A stretch of 35,911 nt of DNA, from positions 1-35,911 of the forward strand of contig NZ_JAFHKI010000004.1 in NCBI RefSeq assembly GCF_016937615.1, written 5' to 3'. The stretch is from Pseudomonas lactucae (lineage in GTDB: Bacteria > Pseudomonadota > Gammaproteobacteria > Pseudomonadales > Pseudomonadaceae). A program made the translations under genes and the position numbers. A model generated the notes under the pieces. The model was not told the DNA's origin. It saw only the letters and a list, made by a program, of their open reading frames with translations, and did no database searches. Of the stretch, positions 20,801 through 29,623 are shown piece after piece. Each line of letters starts with the position of its first letter. Positions within the stretch are counted from its first letter, which is position 1.

Positions 20801-23800
20801 GAGCGGTGCTTTACGCACCGATGAAGGTCTATTGCTGGGCGTGAGCCAGGCGCTGAATAACCAGAACGGGCTGATCTCTTCGACCGGCGACCTGACGATA
20901 AGCGACCGCGATACTGCGCAGCGTCGCCAATCGGTGAATAACCTCGACGGCACGCTGATTGCGGGCAAGCTGCTGTCGCTCAACGCTGCGTATTACAGCG
21001 GCACGGGCCGGGCGCTGAGCCTGGGTGACATCAACTTCAGGTTGCAGAGCGGCCTTGATTTGAGCGGGCAGATTCAGGCCAACAACAACGTTGATCTGAG
21101 CACCGCCGGGGCGCTCAACAACACCGGGCGTTTACTGGCGGGCAGGTCGCTGCTGGTCAGCGCACAGACGCTCGACAACAGCGCCAACGCCGAAATCAGC
21201 GCGGGCCAGGTGCGCCTGAACGTCGCTGACACCCTGACCAACCGCGGGCTGATCGACGGCCAGCAAGTCCGCCTGCAGGCAGCGACGCTGAATAACCTCG
21301 GCACCGCGCGCCTGTATGGCGACCAACTGGCGATAGCCACCTCAACGTTGAACAACCTCGATGAAAATGGCACCGCAGCAACGATAGCAGCCCGTGAGTC
21401 ACTGAATATCGGCACCGCGACCCTGAATAACCGCGAGCAATCGCTGATCTTCAGTGCTGGCGACCTCGCCATTGGCGGGACCTTGAGCACGCTCGACACC
21501 GCTGAGGGTCGCGCTCAATTGCTGACCAATGCCAGCGCGACCCTCGAAGCGCTTGGCGATCTGTCTTTGAACGTACAAAGCGTGCGCAACACCAACGAAC
21601 ATTTCAGCACGCGCGATGTTGAGGTCAGTCGAACACCCGAGCAGGAGTTTCAACTCACCGGCTCGACCAACCGCTACCAAGCCAACGAGATCTCCCTGCG
21701 TCACGACGAGGTGAATTACCTGGTCACCCCCGAGGGCCAGCGCGACAACTGGAACCGCTACGACTACACCCGCGTCGTCAACGAAACCCAGATCGCCACC
21801 TCGGCCCCGGCGCAGATCCTGTCTGGCGGGACAATGCAGATCAGCGCCGGCGACGTGCTCAACGACAAGAGCCGCATTATCGCCGGCGGACTATTGCAGG
21901 CAGACGTCACCAGCCTGACCAACACCGAAGTGTCGGGCCAGCGCACCACCGTCGACAGCGGCAGCGTCACCAACTTCTACCGCATCCAGCGCAAGGGCCG
22001 CGACCGGCAAGGGGCGAACACAGCAGCCTATACCCCTGCCCCGCTGATTCAGGATATTTCCCTGCAACCTACCGTCTTCGCGCAGAACACAGCGGTCAGC
22101 GGCACGGGCACCCAGATCAGCGCACGCGGTACCCAGGCCGTCGGCCAGCAGATCGCTTCCACCGGTACGGTCAGCGCTCCGGCCGCACGTACCTTTCAAG
22201 TAGCTCCGATCGTTCAGGTTGCAGCGCAGACCACCCAGAACGCACAAGGCGTGGCCGAGCAAATTCGTACCGGGGGCCCGTCCCTGGAATTGCCGAATAA
22301 CAGCCTGTTCACCACCCATCCGCAGACCACCAGCAATTACCTGGTAGAAACAGATCCGCGTTTCGCCAGCTATCGCACCTGGCTGTCGTCGGATTACATG
22401 CTGGAACGTTTGCAAGTCGACCCTGCCTTGCCCCAGCAGCGCCTCGGCGATGGCTTCTATGAGCAGAAACTGATTCGCGAACAGGTCGCGCAACTCACTG
22501 GTCGGCGCTTTCTCGACGGCTACGCCAACGACGAAGCGCAATACCGGGCGCTGATCGACAACGCCGTCACCCTGGCCAATCAATGGCAATTGGTGCCCGG
22601 CGTCGAGCTCTCCCCCGAGCAGATGGCTCAACTGACCAGCGACATCGTCTGGCTGGTACAAAAAAAGGTCACCCTCGCCAACGGCGAAACCCGCAACGTG
22701 CTGGTGCCACAGGTCTATGTGCGGGTGCAGGAAAGCGACCTTAACGGCTCTGGCTCGCTGATTGCCGGGCAACGCCTGAACCTGAACATTGCCGGTGATC
22801 TGGTCAACAGCGGCAGCCTGGCCGGGCGCAGCGTGATGGCGATTACCGCGCAGAACATCGAAAACCTCGGCGGCCGCATCCAGGCCGACAAGGTCTCGCT
22901 GACAGCACGGGAAAACCTCGACAACCTCGGCGGCCTGATCGGCGCGACAGACAGCCTCGCCATCAACGCCGGGCAAAACGTCAACGTTGTGTCCAGCAGT
23001 CGCGACAGCAGCAGTGCCCAGGGCACACGAACCAACCTGTCACGCGTGGCCGGCCTGTTCGTCAGCGGCGCTGACGGCACCATGGACGTCAACGCGGGCA
23101 AAGACCTCAACCTGACCGGCGCTCAGGTGGTCAACGCAGGCGCCGGCGGCAGTACCTCGCTGCAAGCAGGCAACAACATCAACCTGACCACCGTTGGCGA
23201 AGCCCATCAGCAATCGATTAACTGGAACGGCAGCAACTGGCGCAAAGACGCCAGCCAGACCGAAGTCGGCTCAACCATTCAAGGCCAAGGCGATGTGCGC
23301 CTCAGTGCCGGGCAGGACCTCAATGCCCGAGGCGCAAGCGTCACCAGTCAGCAAGGTGCAATCATCGCCGACGCCGGGCGCGACGTGAACCTGACCGCTG
23401 CGCAAAACACCCAGTTCGCCGATGAAGCGCACAAATTCAAAGGCAGCAACGGCCTGTTCTCCAGCAAGACCACCACCACACGCGACACCGTCAACCAGAC
23501 CCAGGCGCAGGGCTCGACGCTGAGTGCCGAGAAAACCTATGTGCAGGCCGGTCGCGACATCAACGTCAGCGGCAGCAACGTGGTGTCCACCAACCAGACC
23601 ATTCTGGCGGCTGACAACAACATCAACATCGAAGCAGCGACCGAGAGCAGCAGCGAACGTCACGACAAGTCGGTGAAGACAAGCGGCCTGTTCAGCGGCG
23701 GCGGTATCGCGGTCACCCTCGGCACCCAGCAGCAAACGGTCAAGGACCTCACCACCAGCCAGACCGCAGCGGCGAGTACCGTGGGGTCAACCAAAGGCGA

Positions 23801-26800
23801 TGTGCTGATGGAAGCGGGCAAAGGCTACCGCCAGGTGGGCAGCCAGGTGAGCGCGCCCGAAGGCAGCGTCGATATCACCGGGCAAACCATCGATGTCGTC
23901 GAAGCCCGCAACACCAGCAAGCGCGAACGTGAAACCCTGTTCAAACAGACCGGGTTCACTCTGACGGTGACTAACCCTGTCATCAGTGCAATCCAGACCA
24001 CCCAGCAGATGAAGCAGGCATCGGAGAAAACCGATGACGGGCGCATGAAGGCGCTGGCAGCGGCCACGGTCCTGCTGGGCGGTAACAACGCCGCCACGGC
24101 GGTGGCAATGGACCCTGGCGCGGCAGGCGGTATCAACATTAGCCTGTCGCTGGGCACCAAGAAGAACGAAAGCAAAACCACCCAGACCAGCGACAGCGCC
24201 GCCGGTTCGACCATCACCGCCGGTCAAGATGTGCGCCTGCGCGCGACCGGCGCAGGCGCAGACAGCAACATCACGGTCCAAGGCAGCCAGATCAAGGCCG
24301 GGCGTGACGCCAGCCTGATGGCCGACGGCGACATCAACCTGCTCGCCGCCAACAACACCAGCCAGCAAAACACCGACAGCAAAGGCAGCAGCGCCAGCAT
24401 CGGTATCGGCCTCTCGCTGGGCGGTAGCAGAAACGGCTTTACCCTGGACCTGGGTGCCACCGGAAACCGGGGCCAGGCGGACGGCGACGAGCTGACCCAT
24501 ACCAATACAAAAGTGGAGGCTGGCAACCAGTTGCTGCTGTCATCCGGCGGCGACACGCTGCTTAAGGGAGCGGTGGCCAGTGGCAAAAAAGTCATCGCCG
24601 ATGTCGGCGGCGATCTGAATATCGAAAGCCTGCAAGACACCAACACGTACAAAGTCGATGAAAAGAGTCTGGGCATCGGCATCAGTCTTTGTATTCCACC
24701 GTTCTGCTACGGCATGAGCTCGATAAGCGGTGCCAGCGCAAACTTTGGCGCAACCAACATCGACTCCAACTATGCCAGCGTCACCGAGCAGTCAGGCATC
24801 AAGGCTGGGGATGACGGTTTCGACATCAACGTGCGGGGCAACACCGATTTGGTCGGCGGCGTGATCGCCAGCAGTGACAAGGCCGTGCAAGACGGCAAAA
24901 ACAGCCTGGTCACATCCAGCCTCACCAGCCGCGACATCAAGAACAAGGCGGATTACGACGCCAATACCGTCAGCCTGGGCGGCGGCTACAACGAAGTCGG
25001 CAAGGACCAGAAGGGCAACGCGCAGACTGGCGGCAAGGTTAACCCGGGCACCGACCTGGCCAAAAACGAGAACAAGATCGGCGCCAACATGCCGATCGCC
25101 ATCAGCGCCAGCGACAAGGCAAGCAGCGTGACACGCAGCGGCATCAGTGGCGGTGCCGTCGTCATTACCGACGACGCCGAGCAGCAGAAACGCACCGGCC
25201 AGACCGCTGAACAAACCGTCGCCAGCCTCAACCGTGATGTGTCCAGTGATCGCGATGGCAGCAACTCGCTCAAACCGATCTTCGACGAAGATGAAATCCG
25301 CGCCGGTTTTGAGATCGTCAGCGCGTTCTCCAATGAAGCCAGCACCTTCCTCGCCAATAAAGCGCGGGAAGCGGACCTCAAGCGGCAACAGGCCAAAACG
25401 CTGCAGGCAGAAGCCGATAAAATCGACGGACAGAACGATGCCGCACAGATGGCCCTGCAGATCCGTGCAAGGCAACTGTCGGCAGAAGCCAACGACATCT
25501 CCGAAAACTGGGGCGCAGGCGGCACCTACCGGCAGATCACTACCGCCCTGATCGGTGCTGCAGGCGGCAATATCAGCGCGGGCAACGCTGCCTTCGTGCA
25601 AGGCCTGGTGGTCAATTATGTGCAGCAACGGGGTGCCGGCTACATCGGCGACCTGGTGGCCAAAGGCGAGCTCACCGAAGGCTCGCCACTGCACGCGGCC
25701 CTGCACGGCATCGTCGCTTGCGCCGGTGCCGCCGCCAGCAGTCAAAGTTGCGGCAGCGGCGCAGCAGGCGCGGCGGCATCAAGCCTGCTCACCGGCCTGT
25801 TCTCACAAAGCAGCCCCGACGAAAGCGAAGAACAACGCGAAGCCAAGCGCAACCTGATCGTCAGCCTGGTGACCGGCCTGGCAGCGACCAGCGCCTCCAT
25901 CGACCCGACCACCGCCAATACCGCGGCGGGTGCGGCGGTGGATAACAACTGGCTGGCGACTCAGCAGATCGTGCAGTTCAAGAAGGAGTATGACGAAGCA
26001 AAAGGCCTGATTGCCGCCAGCAAAGTCGTTGCCAAATGGTCGTACATCAGCGGCAGGCAGGATGTTCTGACCCAGTTCGGCATCGGCAAGGGGTTGGCCC
26101 AGTCAGGCTGGAATGACGTCACGGGCCTCGCCGAATTTGTTGCGCACCCCATCGAAGGGCTTACCGGCCTTGGCCAACTGATTAATAACCCGGAGGCCAG
26201 AAAGCAGTTTGGCGACAGCGTCGTCAACGAACTCAACGTCAAGATAGAAACGATCAAGACCGCACTGGAAGTCGGCGGCGACGAAAACGCCGAAGCATTG
26301 GGCAAGGCCATCGGCGAAATCGCCTGGCAGGTCGGCAGCATTGCAACGGGCGTCGGCGGGGCTGCGAAAGGTGGCGTGGCGCTGGCCAAGGCGGGGATCA
26401 AGGTTGGAGCGCAGCAGCTTGAAAAGATGGTAGTAGACGGCGCCAAGCTGGCCAAGGTCGAAGCCTCCAAGACGAGTAACGCCTTGCCACATCGGCCTGT
26501 GGCCGATGCGCCAGAGACTACACCCACGCGCACTTCGGACGAGCTCGCGGGTAATAATAAACCCACGACAGACTCTCCCAATACAAATGAAAAACCTGAA
26601 ACACCGCCAAACCCGGATAAGGCCGTGCCGGCAATGGACGAGTTTACGGTAAAGGCGTTCAATCCTTTCAGTAGCGACAAGTTCAAGACGATGACGCCAG
26701 AGCAGCAAAAAAGCTTCCTCAAGGAATACAATAAACAGCTCCTAGCGCAGCAGAATGCTATCAACCGTATGACGGTGGAGGAGTTCAAGACTGCTCGGGA

Positions 26801-27191
26801 TGCCTACGATAAGCTCGGACGCAATCCAGATGCCGCAGCCGCACAGCAGAAATTCGGCAAGGACTTCGAAAATGAAGTCAGAGACAGTATCACTGAGTCA
26901 TTAATGACCAAGGGTACCGACTTCAAGACCGCCTCTGCGCAAGCGGCCGTCAGAGCCAGAGAGATTCGTTCTGAGCTGGCGGCGCTGCACGATCCTGATA
27001 TGGTCGCAGGTGGTTGGTTCAGTCACGAACCTGTCAGAATGGGCGATTCACTGATCAACTCGTCGATCGGAGGCAGCTGGCCGAGCCGCTTGAAAGCGTT
27101 GGATGAGGCAGTGTCTTCGGCCATCGCCAATGGTTCAGGGCAGGCGAAGATGAATGTCAGACTGGAGTTACTAAGAGGGCGTGGAAATTGA
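17883..27191 (+). CDS. cdiA: CdiA-type contact-dependent inhibition exoprotein with Ntox15 nuclease C-terminus
   Basis: A 3102-residue TpsA effector. N-terminus: extended signal peptide region (1-24, MNKHLYRIVFNKARG), hydrophobic core near 52-68 and AWA cleavage near 71. The TPS haemagglutination domain follows, with NPAG at 184-187. FHA-type beta-helix repeats run from about 300 to 1270. A conserved non-repeat segment (about 1485-1615, DPRFASYRTWLSSDYML to LVPQVYVRV) leads to FHA-2 repeats up to about 2400. A VENN-like VDNN at 2686-2689 marks the start of the variable C-terminal region. A Pro/Thr/Asn linker (about 2880-2920) leads to the toxin. This ends in an Ntox15-like domain with the HxxD motif H3036-D-P-D3039 inside LAALHDPDMVAGG; characterised Ntox15 proteins are DNases. 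CdiI overlaps its stop codon by 4 bp. Confidence 0.93.
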   Translation: MNKHLYRIVFNKARGLLMVVAENVTSQVKAPGTRVSLTTADAGCTATLGPMRFALMIALGLVSWSAVPAWAAGTIVADPTAAAGQRPTVIQSANGTPQVNIQAPSAAGVSRNTYNQFDVDPRGVILNNSGANTQTQLGGWIEGNAAMAKGSARVILNEVNASNPSQLRGYVEVAGQRAQVVIANPAGITCDGCGFINANRATLSTGQVQLENGSISGYTVNGGTLNIQGKGLDSRDADYTDLIARTVQVNAGIWANDLKVTAGRNQVNADNTQAKPQAGADGDKPAVGIDVAQLGGMYAGKIVLVGTESGVGMRNAGQIGAMAGEVVVSADGKLHNMGTISGTTATRITATSVDNSGSLYTKGDLNLTSSGDIDNSGTIASQNQTTLSAKSIRSTQGSSLAAGAGVDGKLGSSGNLAVRATHVKAQGQNLAAGDVSIQADDLDLSGSQTQGRNVTLTANNGDSNLSGSRVDASQTLAANATKTLRTDSASVNADNLQLNASDLSNVGGELVQTGVADTSINASASLDNRSGRIASNANNARISASRVDNSGGTIEHAGKGSLDIQANQLGSTKGSIASNGSVSIKADDVVLDEGLAQGQQLTLQARTLSNQYGRILQTGLEPLQINVSEQFNNQNGQVNSPGAVAINVGTLNNKNGKVVATDGGLLTVTASDLIDNSGGTLAASGTAQLNGARLENTQGTVSAGGELQAQFSQLNNIGGTLASTQRMAIIAGQFNNTNGVLGSVQSGLSVNVTNGALTNNGGRLEDQGDIAVTAQGLDNRSGVISGQALDLNSNGALADNSDGTLDARATLDLRSGELRNAAGLIQSTGKLFIDTGSQALNNLQSGTTKGISGQDAVEIRSASLNNSAGFLSAKGNLLLNASDVANTDGGQIIGEKTVHIKGEQLDNRGGQLQSLGDVELVLGQTLNNQGGLVRSAGALSLSTDALDNSSTQGTNQGLEGRSMNLAVNTLNNQSGALRTDEGLLLGVSQALNNQNGLISSTGDLTISDRDTAQRRQSVNNLDGTLIAGKLLSLNAAYYSGTGRALSLGDINFRLQSGLDLSGQIQANNNVDLSTAGALNNTGRLLAGRSLLVSAQTLDNSANAEISAGQVRLNVADTLTNRGLIDGQQVRLQAATLNNLGTARLYGDQLAIATSTLNNLDENGTAATIAARESLNIGTATLNNREQSLIFSAGDLAIGGTLSTLDTAEGRAQLLTNASATLEALGDLSLNVQSVRNTNEHFSTRDVEVSRTPEQEFQLTGSTNRYQANEISLRHDEVNYLVTPEGQRDNWNRYDYTRVVNETQIATSAPAQILSGGTMQISAGDVLNDKSRIIAGGLLQADVTSLTNTEVSGQRTTVDSGSVTNFYRIQRKGRDRQGANTAAYTPAPLIQDISLQPTVFAQNTAVSGTGTQISARGTQAVGQQIASTGTVSAPAARTFQVAPIVQVAAQTTQNAQGVAEQIRTGGPSLELPNNSLFTTHPQTTSNYLVETDPRFASYRTWLSSDYMLERLQVDPALPQQRLGDGFYEQKLIREQVAQLTGRRFLDGYANDEAQYRALIDNAVTLANQWQLVPGVELSPEQMAQLTSDIVWLVQKKVTLANGETRNVLVPQVYVRVQESDLNGSGSLIAGQRLNLNIAGDLVNSGSLAGRSVMAITAQNIENLGGRIQADKVSLTARENLDNLGGLIGATDSLAINAGQNVNVVSSSRDSSSAQGTRTNLSRVAGLFVSGADGTMDVNAGKDLNLTGAQVVNAGAGGSTSLQAGNNINLTTVGEAHQQSINWNGSNWRKDASQTEVGSTIQGQGDVRLSAGQDLNARGASVTSQQGAIIADAGRDVNLTAAQNTQFADEAHKFKGSNGLFSSKTTTTRDTVNQTQAQGSTLSAEKTYVQAGRDINVSGSNVVSTNQTILAADNNINIEAATESSSERHDKSVKTSGLFSGGGIAVTLGTQQQTVKDLTTSQTAAASTVGSTKGDVLMEAGKGYRQVGSQVSAPEGSVDITGQTIDVVEARNTSKRERETLFKQTGFTLTVTNPVISAIQTTQQMKQASEKTDDGRMKALAAATVLLGGNNAATAVAMDPGAAGGINISLSLGTKKNESKTTQTSDSAAGSTITAGQDVRLRATGAGADSNITVQGSQIKAGRDASLMADGDINLLAANNTSQQNTDSKGSSASIGIGLSLGGSRNGFTLDLGATGNRGQADGDELTHTNTKVEAGNQLLLSSGGDTLLKGAVASGKKVIADVGGDLNIESLQDTNTYKVDEKSLGIGISLCIPPFCYGMSSISGASANFGATNIDSNYASVTEQSGIKAGDDGFDINVRGNTDLVGGVIASSDKAVQDGKNSLVTSSLTSRDIKNKADYDANTVSLGGGYNEVGKDQKGNAQTGGKVNPGTDLAKNENKIGANMPIAISASDKASSVTRSGISGGAVVITDDAEQQKRTGQTAEQTVASLNRDVSSDRDGSNSLKPIFDEDEIRAGFEIVSAFSNEASTFLANKAREADLKRQQAKTLQAEADKIDGQNDAAQMALQIRARQLSAEANDISENWGAGGTYRQITTALIGAAGGNISAGNAAFVQGLVVNYVQQRGAGYIGDLVAKGELTEGSPLHAALHGIVACAGAAASSQSCGSGAAGAAASSLLTGLFSQSSPDESEEQREAKRNLIVSLVTGLAATSASIDPTTANTAAGAAVDNNWLATQQIVQFKKEYDEAKGLIAASKVVAKWSYISGRQDVLTQFGIGKGLAQSGWNDVTGLAEFVAHPIEGLTGLGQLINNPEARKQFGDSVVNELNVKIETIKTALEVGGDENAEALGKAIGEIAWQVGSIATGVGGAAKGGVALAKAGIKVGAQQLEKMVVDGAKLAKVEASKTSNALPHRPVADAPETTPTRTSDELAGNNKPTTDSPNTNEKPETPPNPDKAVPAMDEFTVKAFNPFSSDKFKTMTPEQQKSFLKEYNKQLLAQQNAINRMTVEEFKTARDAYDKLGRNPDAAAAQQKFGKDFENEVRDSITESLMTKGTDFKTASAQAAVRAREIRSELAALHDPDMVAGGWFSHEPVRMGDSLINSSIGGSWPSRLKALDEAVSSAIANGSGQAKMNVRLELLRGRGN

Positions 27192-27802
27192 GAGACGAAT
27201 TTTTTCAATCATTGATCGATAATCTAGGCGAACCAAACTCGCGTCGAGAAGTGCCCAAGTCAAGTATCGACAAGTATCGCTCGATATTACCCAAGTCCCT
27301 GCTTGGTTATTGGCAGAATGAAGGTTGGTGCTCTTATGCTGATGGGCTGTTCTGGATTGTAGATCCGGAGCCATACAAGGCGACGCTCGATATGTGGCTG
27401 CAGGGCAGTGGCTTGGCAGAAGTCGACAACTATAATGTGATCGCCAGGGATGCATTTGGTTCGTTGTATGCATGGGGTGAGCGTTACCAGCGCAAAATTA
27501 CTATATCAAGTCTAGCGGGCGGTATTGTTGCGCTGAAGAACCAATTGAGTAAGCCCAACCCGGTCCCGGATAGAACGCTGGGTATATTCCTTGGTTCTAC
27601 CAGTCGAGAAAGTCTCGACTTCGAGGACAATCAAGGCAAGCCGCTCTTCCTGCGCGCACTTGCAAAGCTTGGGCCGGTTGGCGAAGATGAGATGTACGCG
27701 TTCGAGCCCGCCCTTTGCATTGGAGGAAAGGCTGACCTGGAGCATATGAAAAAGGTGGATATCCATGTTCACCTGATGATTCTTGATCAATTACGACGTT
27801 GA
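27188..27802 (+). CDS. cdiI: CdiI immunity protein, Tdi1-like (GAD-like plus DUF1851)
   Basis: A 204-residue cytosolic protein expected to bind and neutralise the CdiA nuclease of sister cells. The N-terminal part (about 1-115; KYRSILPKSLLGYWQNEGWCSYADGLFWIVDP) looks like a GAD-like domain. The C-terminal part (about 130-200) looks like DUF1851, the combination found in Tdi1, the immunity partner of the Ntox15 DNase Tde1 of Agrobacterium. The start is TTG at 27188-27190, overlapping the cdiA stop in TTGA; no in-frame ATG lies nearby and GAGGG/GGAAA precede it, so translational coupling is likely. GC is clearly lower than in cdiA, as is usual for exchanged toxin-immunity modules. No clear terminator follows; 27803-27870 is AT-rich and empty. 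Confidence 0.88.
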   Translation: MRDEFFQSLIDNLGEPNSRREVPKSSIDKYRSILPKSLLGYWQNEGWCSYADGLFWIVDPEPYKATLDMWLQGSGLAEVDNYNVIARDAFGSLYAWGERYQRKITISSLAGGIVALKNQLSKPNPVPDRTLGIFLGSTSRESLDFEDNQGKPLFLRALAKLGPVGEDEMYAFEPALCIGGKADLEHMKKVDIHVHLMILDQLRR

Positions 27803-27870
27803 ATAAGATTAAATAAATAAAATAATTATTCCGTTCGCAACAGGATCAATTGTGGAATTAACGCCCCCCA

Positions 27871-28410
27871 TCATTGGCCTAAAGGAAAAGGGAGCGTGAC
27901 CGCATCGAAGGGCTTGCCGTCGTCATCGTGCATCGACCGCTTGCTTCCGGCCGCAAGTAGCCGCGCCATATCGGGGCGGCTCCAGGGGCGTCCGTCGGGG
28001 CGGGCGCCGATCAATCCCCATTTCGTGAGCGCCGTCCAGTAGACATAGGCAGGCGGCTGGCTGATTGTACGAGGATAGACCTCACCACCGATCACGCCGT
28101 CGGGTTCCCCTCCACTACCCTTGAACTGAAGGCGCCCGGTCAGCTTATGCTCAAGATCAGTGAATGCGTGCCCGAAATCTTTTGGGGACGGCCGCTTCGC
28201 CCGCAAGCTCTGATATAGCCACGGAATGAGGAGCGCGTATCGGAGCCGGGTGTGCAGAACCGAGGTGCCCGGGAAGAAATGGTCTGCGTAACGTTGGTGA
28301 ACAATTAGGAAGCCAACCTCATCGCGGACCCCGGAGCTGGCACCGAACATCATCTGCTCTGCCTGCCCAAGTGCCTTTCGCGAAAGAAACGTAGAGCCAA
28401 AAGATGACAA
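27871..28410 (-). pseudogene. DUF6361-like protein, probably C-terminally truncated
   Basis: The 179-residue frame resembles the N-terminal part of DUF6361 proteins: RDEVGFLIVHQRYADHFFPGTSVLHTRLRYALLIPWLYQSL, and later PPAYVYWTALTKWGLIG and DDDGKPFDAV. Full-length family members, as I recall them, continue well past this point. Here translation stops shortly after, and no continuation is seen in the other frames. The start appears to be TTG at 28408-28410 with GGGAG upstream. It is convergent with cdiI, so rearrangement at the cdi module's right edge may have removed its end. Function of the family is unknown to me. 28411-28640 beyond it holds nothing I can name. Confidence 0.5.
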
Positions 28411-28640
28411 GAGGCTGCTCCCTATTAACTCTACAAATCAGATTGCTGCTTGATACCAGATAAAGTACCAGTTCCTCGACTCACAGTATTGACCTCGCAC
28501 AGCGCCGTGATCAACCACATTATCCACGCATTAAGCGGCTGATCACGGTGATCCGGAAGCAGCGATATACCTCACATAGAGATGCAAGGAAGCTCATATA
28601 TCGCAATTATTCCAGGCAAGGTTCCAACCTGCCGATTAAA

Positions 28641-29453
28641 TCATTTATCGTTAAACTTATAGCTAATAGAGGCACTTTCCGAACTGACAATTACTACTGA
28701 ATGCGCGTTAGTGCTGTTCTCGCCTGCCACTTCCAAATAATAAAGCTCGGGAGTTCTTAATAGCAGCTTCCCTTCAATGGCACTACCAGAAACAGATTTA
28801 CCAAACCCTAACGGCTCGGTTAGCACAACAGGCATTCCTCCAACACGCATCTGAAACAGAGCGTTACCGGCAAGCGCAGCCGCATAGGAATGAAATATAA
28901 CAGGAGTAACTAGTGCTATCCCTGAAAAAACCAACGGCACCCACCAGCGATTGATTTTCCCATCAATGCCATTAGAAATCCAAAAGAGTACATAGCCTCC
29001 TATCAAAAATGCGAAGAACAACGTTGCAACCAAGAGATCATAACTCTTAGCGTAATACGCAACACCGAGTAGTCCCACAGCAACCAGAAGCGCTGCCACA
29101 GTTGATAAAGCAACTAGAGGCCAAGGAGCTTTCGCCTTCCAAAATATAGCAGCCCCCATCAAAGACACAGACAAAACAATAAAATTAAATAGCACATTCA
29201 AACTAATAATGCGCATACCTCCCTGCTGGGAGCCAAAGATCTCGTAAGCAAAAAAACCATGCTGTCGCATATAAATTGACAGCAATAAACTAGGCAGCAC
29301 GGACAACGTCATGGCGAGCAGTGCTGCAGAGCCAAGATATTTGATGAGGCCCCGTTTATTTTCGACCACTACCTTGAGCAGTTCCGTTTTTGCATCGCCA
29401 CCCCTTTCCCAAAACAGCACACATAACATCAACAGTACAAAAAACATTTCCAC
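28641..29453 (-). CDS. Hypothetical multi-spanning membrane protein
   Basis: Not recognised by family. The frame encodes about 270 residues with roughly six to seven hydrophobic segments: an initial MFFVLLMLCVLFW, then LGSAALLAMTLSVLPSLLLSIY, VLFNFIVLSVSLMGAAIF, PLVALSTVAALLVAVGLLGVAYY, VATLFFAFLIGGYVLFWI and VPLVFSGIALVTPVIF. A soluble C-terminal tail of about 70 residues ends in SISYKFNDK. The GTG at 29451-29453 is chosen because GAGAGG lies 7 bp upstream; an ATG two codons later and a TTG at 29484-29486 are alternatives. The gene is markedly AT-richer than the core genes, which supports foreign origin. It lies alone between a DUF6361 remnant and an att-like site. Confidence 0.65.
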   Translation of the reverse strand: MEMFFVLLMLCVLFWERGGDAKTELLKVVVENKRGLIKYLGSAALLAMTLSVLPSLLLSIYMRQHGFFAYEIFGSQQGGMRIISLNVLFNFIVLSVSLMGAAIFWKAKAPWPLVALSTVAALLVAVGLLGVAYYAKSYDLLVATLFFAFLIGGYVLFWISNGIDGKINRWWVPLVFSGIALVTPVIFHSYAAALAGNALFQMRVGGMPVVLTEPLGFGKSVSGSAIEGKLLLRTPELYYLEVAGENSTNAHSVVIVSSESASISYKFNDK

Positions 29454-29580
29454 TACAAAACCTCTCCCTATCAGCGAACAAAACAATATGCACCTACTGA
29501 CTGCTACACACAGCAGGATCCATAGAAGCAGCGTGTATTCTTTTCAGCTAAAGCAGCAGAAACTTAAGCGTCGCACAAAC

Positions 29581-29606
29581 AAAAGCCCGCGATTAGGCGG
29601 GCTTTT
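29581..29606 (-). terminator. Bidirectional terminator next to the middle att-like site
   Basis: A perfect 10-bp stem (AAAAGCCCGC at 29581-29590, GCGGGCTTTT at 29597-29606) has a 6-nt loop, with a T-rich tail on either strand. Like the hairpin at 14786, it sits just beyond a guaA-end copy and no gene ends at it. Confidence 0.75.
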
Positions 29607-29623
29607 GGGGCATATGGAAAGAA

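Noticed and set aside
19749..24682. Minus-strand frames of 130-361 codons inside cdiA
   Set aside because: They mirror the repetitive coding strand and look like no known protein.
18900..24700. Internal repetitive sequence in cdiA as a possible CRISPR or satellite array
   Set aside because: The periodicity is at the protein level (FHA repeats such as LNNxxG); DNA copies diverge and have no spacer pattern.
27171..27473. Minus-strand frame over the cdiA/cdiI junction as an alternative immunity gene
   Set aside because: The plus-strand frame has recognisable GAD-like/DUF1851 features and correct position; the minus frame has neither motifs nor context.
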